Positions 63,083 to 64,000 of a DNA stretch of 64,000 nt are shown here, in pieces. Origin of the DNA: Viola odorata (lineage: Eukaryota; Streptophyta; Magnoliopsida; Malpighiales; Violaceae); contig OY829537.1 of NCBI GenBank assembly GCA_963691705.1, positions 66,564,304-66,628,303 on the forward strand, written 5' to 3'. Under the pieces are notes generated by a model. That model saw only the letters and a list, made by a program, of their open reading frames with translations. It was not told the origin of the DNA and did no database searches. The position numbers were made by a program, and so were the translations under genes. The stretch's first letter is position 1; the number at the start of each line of letters is the position of its first letter.

Positions 63083-64000
63083 CTCTGTTTCGCGCGTGAT
63101 CACGCCAAGGCTGGGCGTGATCATGTCAAGACCCTACATCAATCTATCCTCGCCTCTATTTTGGGCAGAATCACTCCCTTTCTCTATTTCGGGAGTGATC
63201 ATGTCAAGGCTGGGCGTGATCACATCAAGACCCTGCGTCAATCTATCCTCACCTCTATTTTTGGCGTGATCACGCAAAGGTTGGGCGTGATTACGTCGAG
63301 GCCCTGCGTCAATCTACACTCGCCTCTATTTTGGGAAAGATGACGCCAAGCATAGGCGTGATGATGCCAAGACCAGTCTGGGATCTTATCATTCCCTTCC
63401 TCTTCAATAAGGGAAAGAGAGCAATAAGGGGCTCATTAGCATACAAGCAACAAGCCTTTACTATGAACAGTGGCAATATTCATGTGGAGATCGAGCCAAG
63501 GCTTGTGAGGGTCTTATCCAATGGAGCATTGTGCACATTTGTGAGGGCGTCTGCTTGGGATAGTCCATTCCCGCAGAGGCTACATAAGGTTTGTGATGTG
63601 AGCCATAGAGTGAGCTTGTTCAAGGCGTCACAAATTGTATGTATTGTGGATTACACCCTTTGGCAACCAAGGAAGCGCAAGAGATGGCGAGTATGCATTG
63701 AGTATGGACTTGTGGAGCTTTCTTGGGCAGGTAGCATTGAACAAGATTTGAGGGTGAATCTTTTTGAAGAGGAAGGGAATGATACGATCCGAGACTGGTC
63801 TGGGCGTCATCACGCCTATGCTTGGCGTGATCACACCCAAAATAGAGGCGAGTGTAGATTGATGCAGGGCCTTGACGTGATCACGCCCAAAATAGTCAGG
63901 AGGATAGATTGACACAGGGTCTTGATGTGATCATGCCCAGCCTTGGCGTAATCACGCTCGAAACAGAGGAGGGGAGAGTGTTTATGCCCAGAAAAAAGAG
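63083..64000. repeat. E7 right part: large inverted repeat of CRM-related LTR with GTGATCAC units
   Basis: The arm 63083-63405 (ending GGGATCTTATCATTCCCTTC at about 63400) faces an inverted copy starting at 63766, which continues to the window end. The inner 70 bases differ at only a few positions. The 360-base loop (63406-63765) holds a plus-strand coding tail. Each arm has GTGATCACG units about every 50 bases separated by CCTGCGTCAATCTA.CCTCGCC. Confidence 0.75.
63406..63784 (+). pseudogene. E7 coding tail, right (inverted) copy
   Basis: Reads KRAIRGSLAYKQQAFTMNSG, HVEIEPRLVRVLSNGALC, QRLHKVCDVSHRVSLFKASQ, VDYTLWQPRKRKRWRVCIEY and RVNLFEEEGNDTIRD in one open frame. It matches the minus-strand copy at 59504-59941, which has a stop where this one is open. 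The conserved reading frame between copies suggests it was once coding. I do not recognise the domain before the CRM-like tail. Confidence 0.5.

Overview
This window is repeat-dominated plant nuclear DNA, almost certainly from a flowering plant and probably a eudicot. It contains nested Ty3/Gypsy LTR retrotransposons of plant-only lineages (Tat/Retand, Tat/Ogre-like, CRM-like and Athila-like), hAT, Mutator and Stowaway non-autonomous DNA elements, GT-AG introns, TATA boxes and a decayed KEEP ON GOING (KEG) gene. I see no bacterial genes, CRISPR arrays, rRNA or tRNA genes. Only one ordinary host gene looks intact: a small minus-strand gene at 54155-54418.

Layout. (1) 1-~15370 is E1, a minus-strand Tat/Retand-like element. 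Its gag-PR-RT-RNaseH-IN (14551 down to 8726) is broken by stops, its 5' LTR starts at 14588, and its 3' LTR lies left of the window. Between pol and the missing 3' LTR it carries four antisense (+) transcription units, each with its own TATA box. Two of these are tandem paralogues of the 'putative gypsy-type transposon' (Transposase_28-like) family. (2) ~15371-16294 plus 39556-40422 are two halves of the 5' end of E5, an older minus-strand CRM-like element, split by E2. (3) 16295-39550 is E2, a plus-strand Ogre/Tat-like element with TSD ACAAT. Its gag is split at 17716 by E4 (17717-26009, minus strand, TSD CATAC), a young CRM-like chromovirus with two 1022-bp LTRs. E2 has a decayed antisense gene encoding a plant mobile domain (PMD) downstream of pol, and two hAT MITEs with perfect 8-bp TSDs. 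(4) 40507-42349 is an LTR-like block. A Mutator-like MITE (42382-43973, 9-bp TSD) follows, itself interrupted by a Stowaway MITE. (5) 44886-53455 is E3, a minus-strand relative of E2 (TSD GAAAA). It is a deletion derivative without PR, RT, RNase H or most of IN, but it keeps a remnant PMD-type antisense gene and a ~178-bp tandem array. (6) 53461-57813 is host-like DNA with the small gene and a KEG pseudogene lacking RING, ankyrin and HERC2-like parts. (7) 57814-59301 is the 5' end of an Athila-like element with a tRNA-Asp type PBS. (8) 59345-64000 is a CRM-related LTR remnant (E7) carrying GTGATCAC repeats, interrupted by E6 (60011-63082), an iMet-primed chromovirus with most of gag-pol deleted. 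The remnant ends in a large inverted repeat.

Two themes join the parts. All three Tat elements (E1, E2, E3) share one architecture: pol and an antisense accessory gene converge on a spacer containing short tandem repeats. The CRM-like families share an LTR in which pol runs into U3 and U3 is packed with GTGATCAC-centred palindromes; in E4 the pol stop codon lies inside one of them. Most nonsense codons in E1 and E2 are single C-to-T or G-to-A changes, as expected from decay of methylated, silenced copies. LTR comparisons were made by eye. Boundaries marked approximate need alignment.
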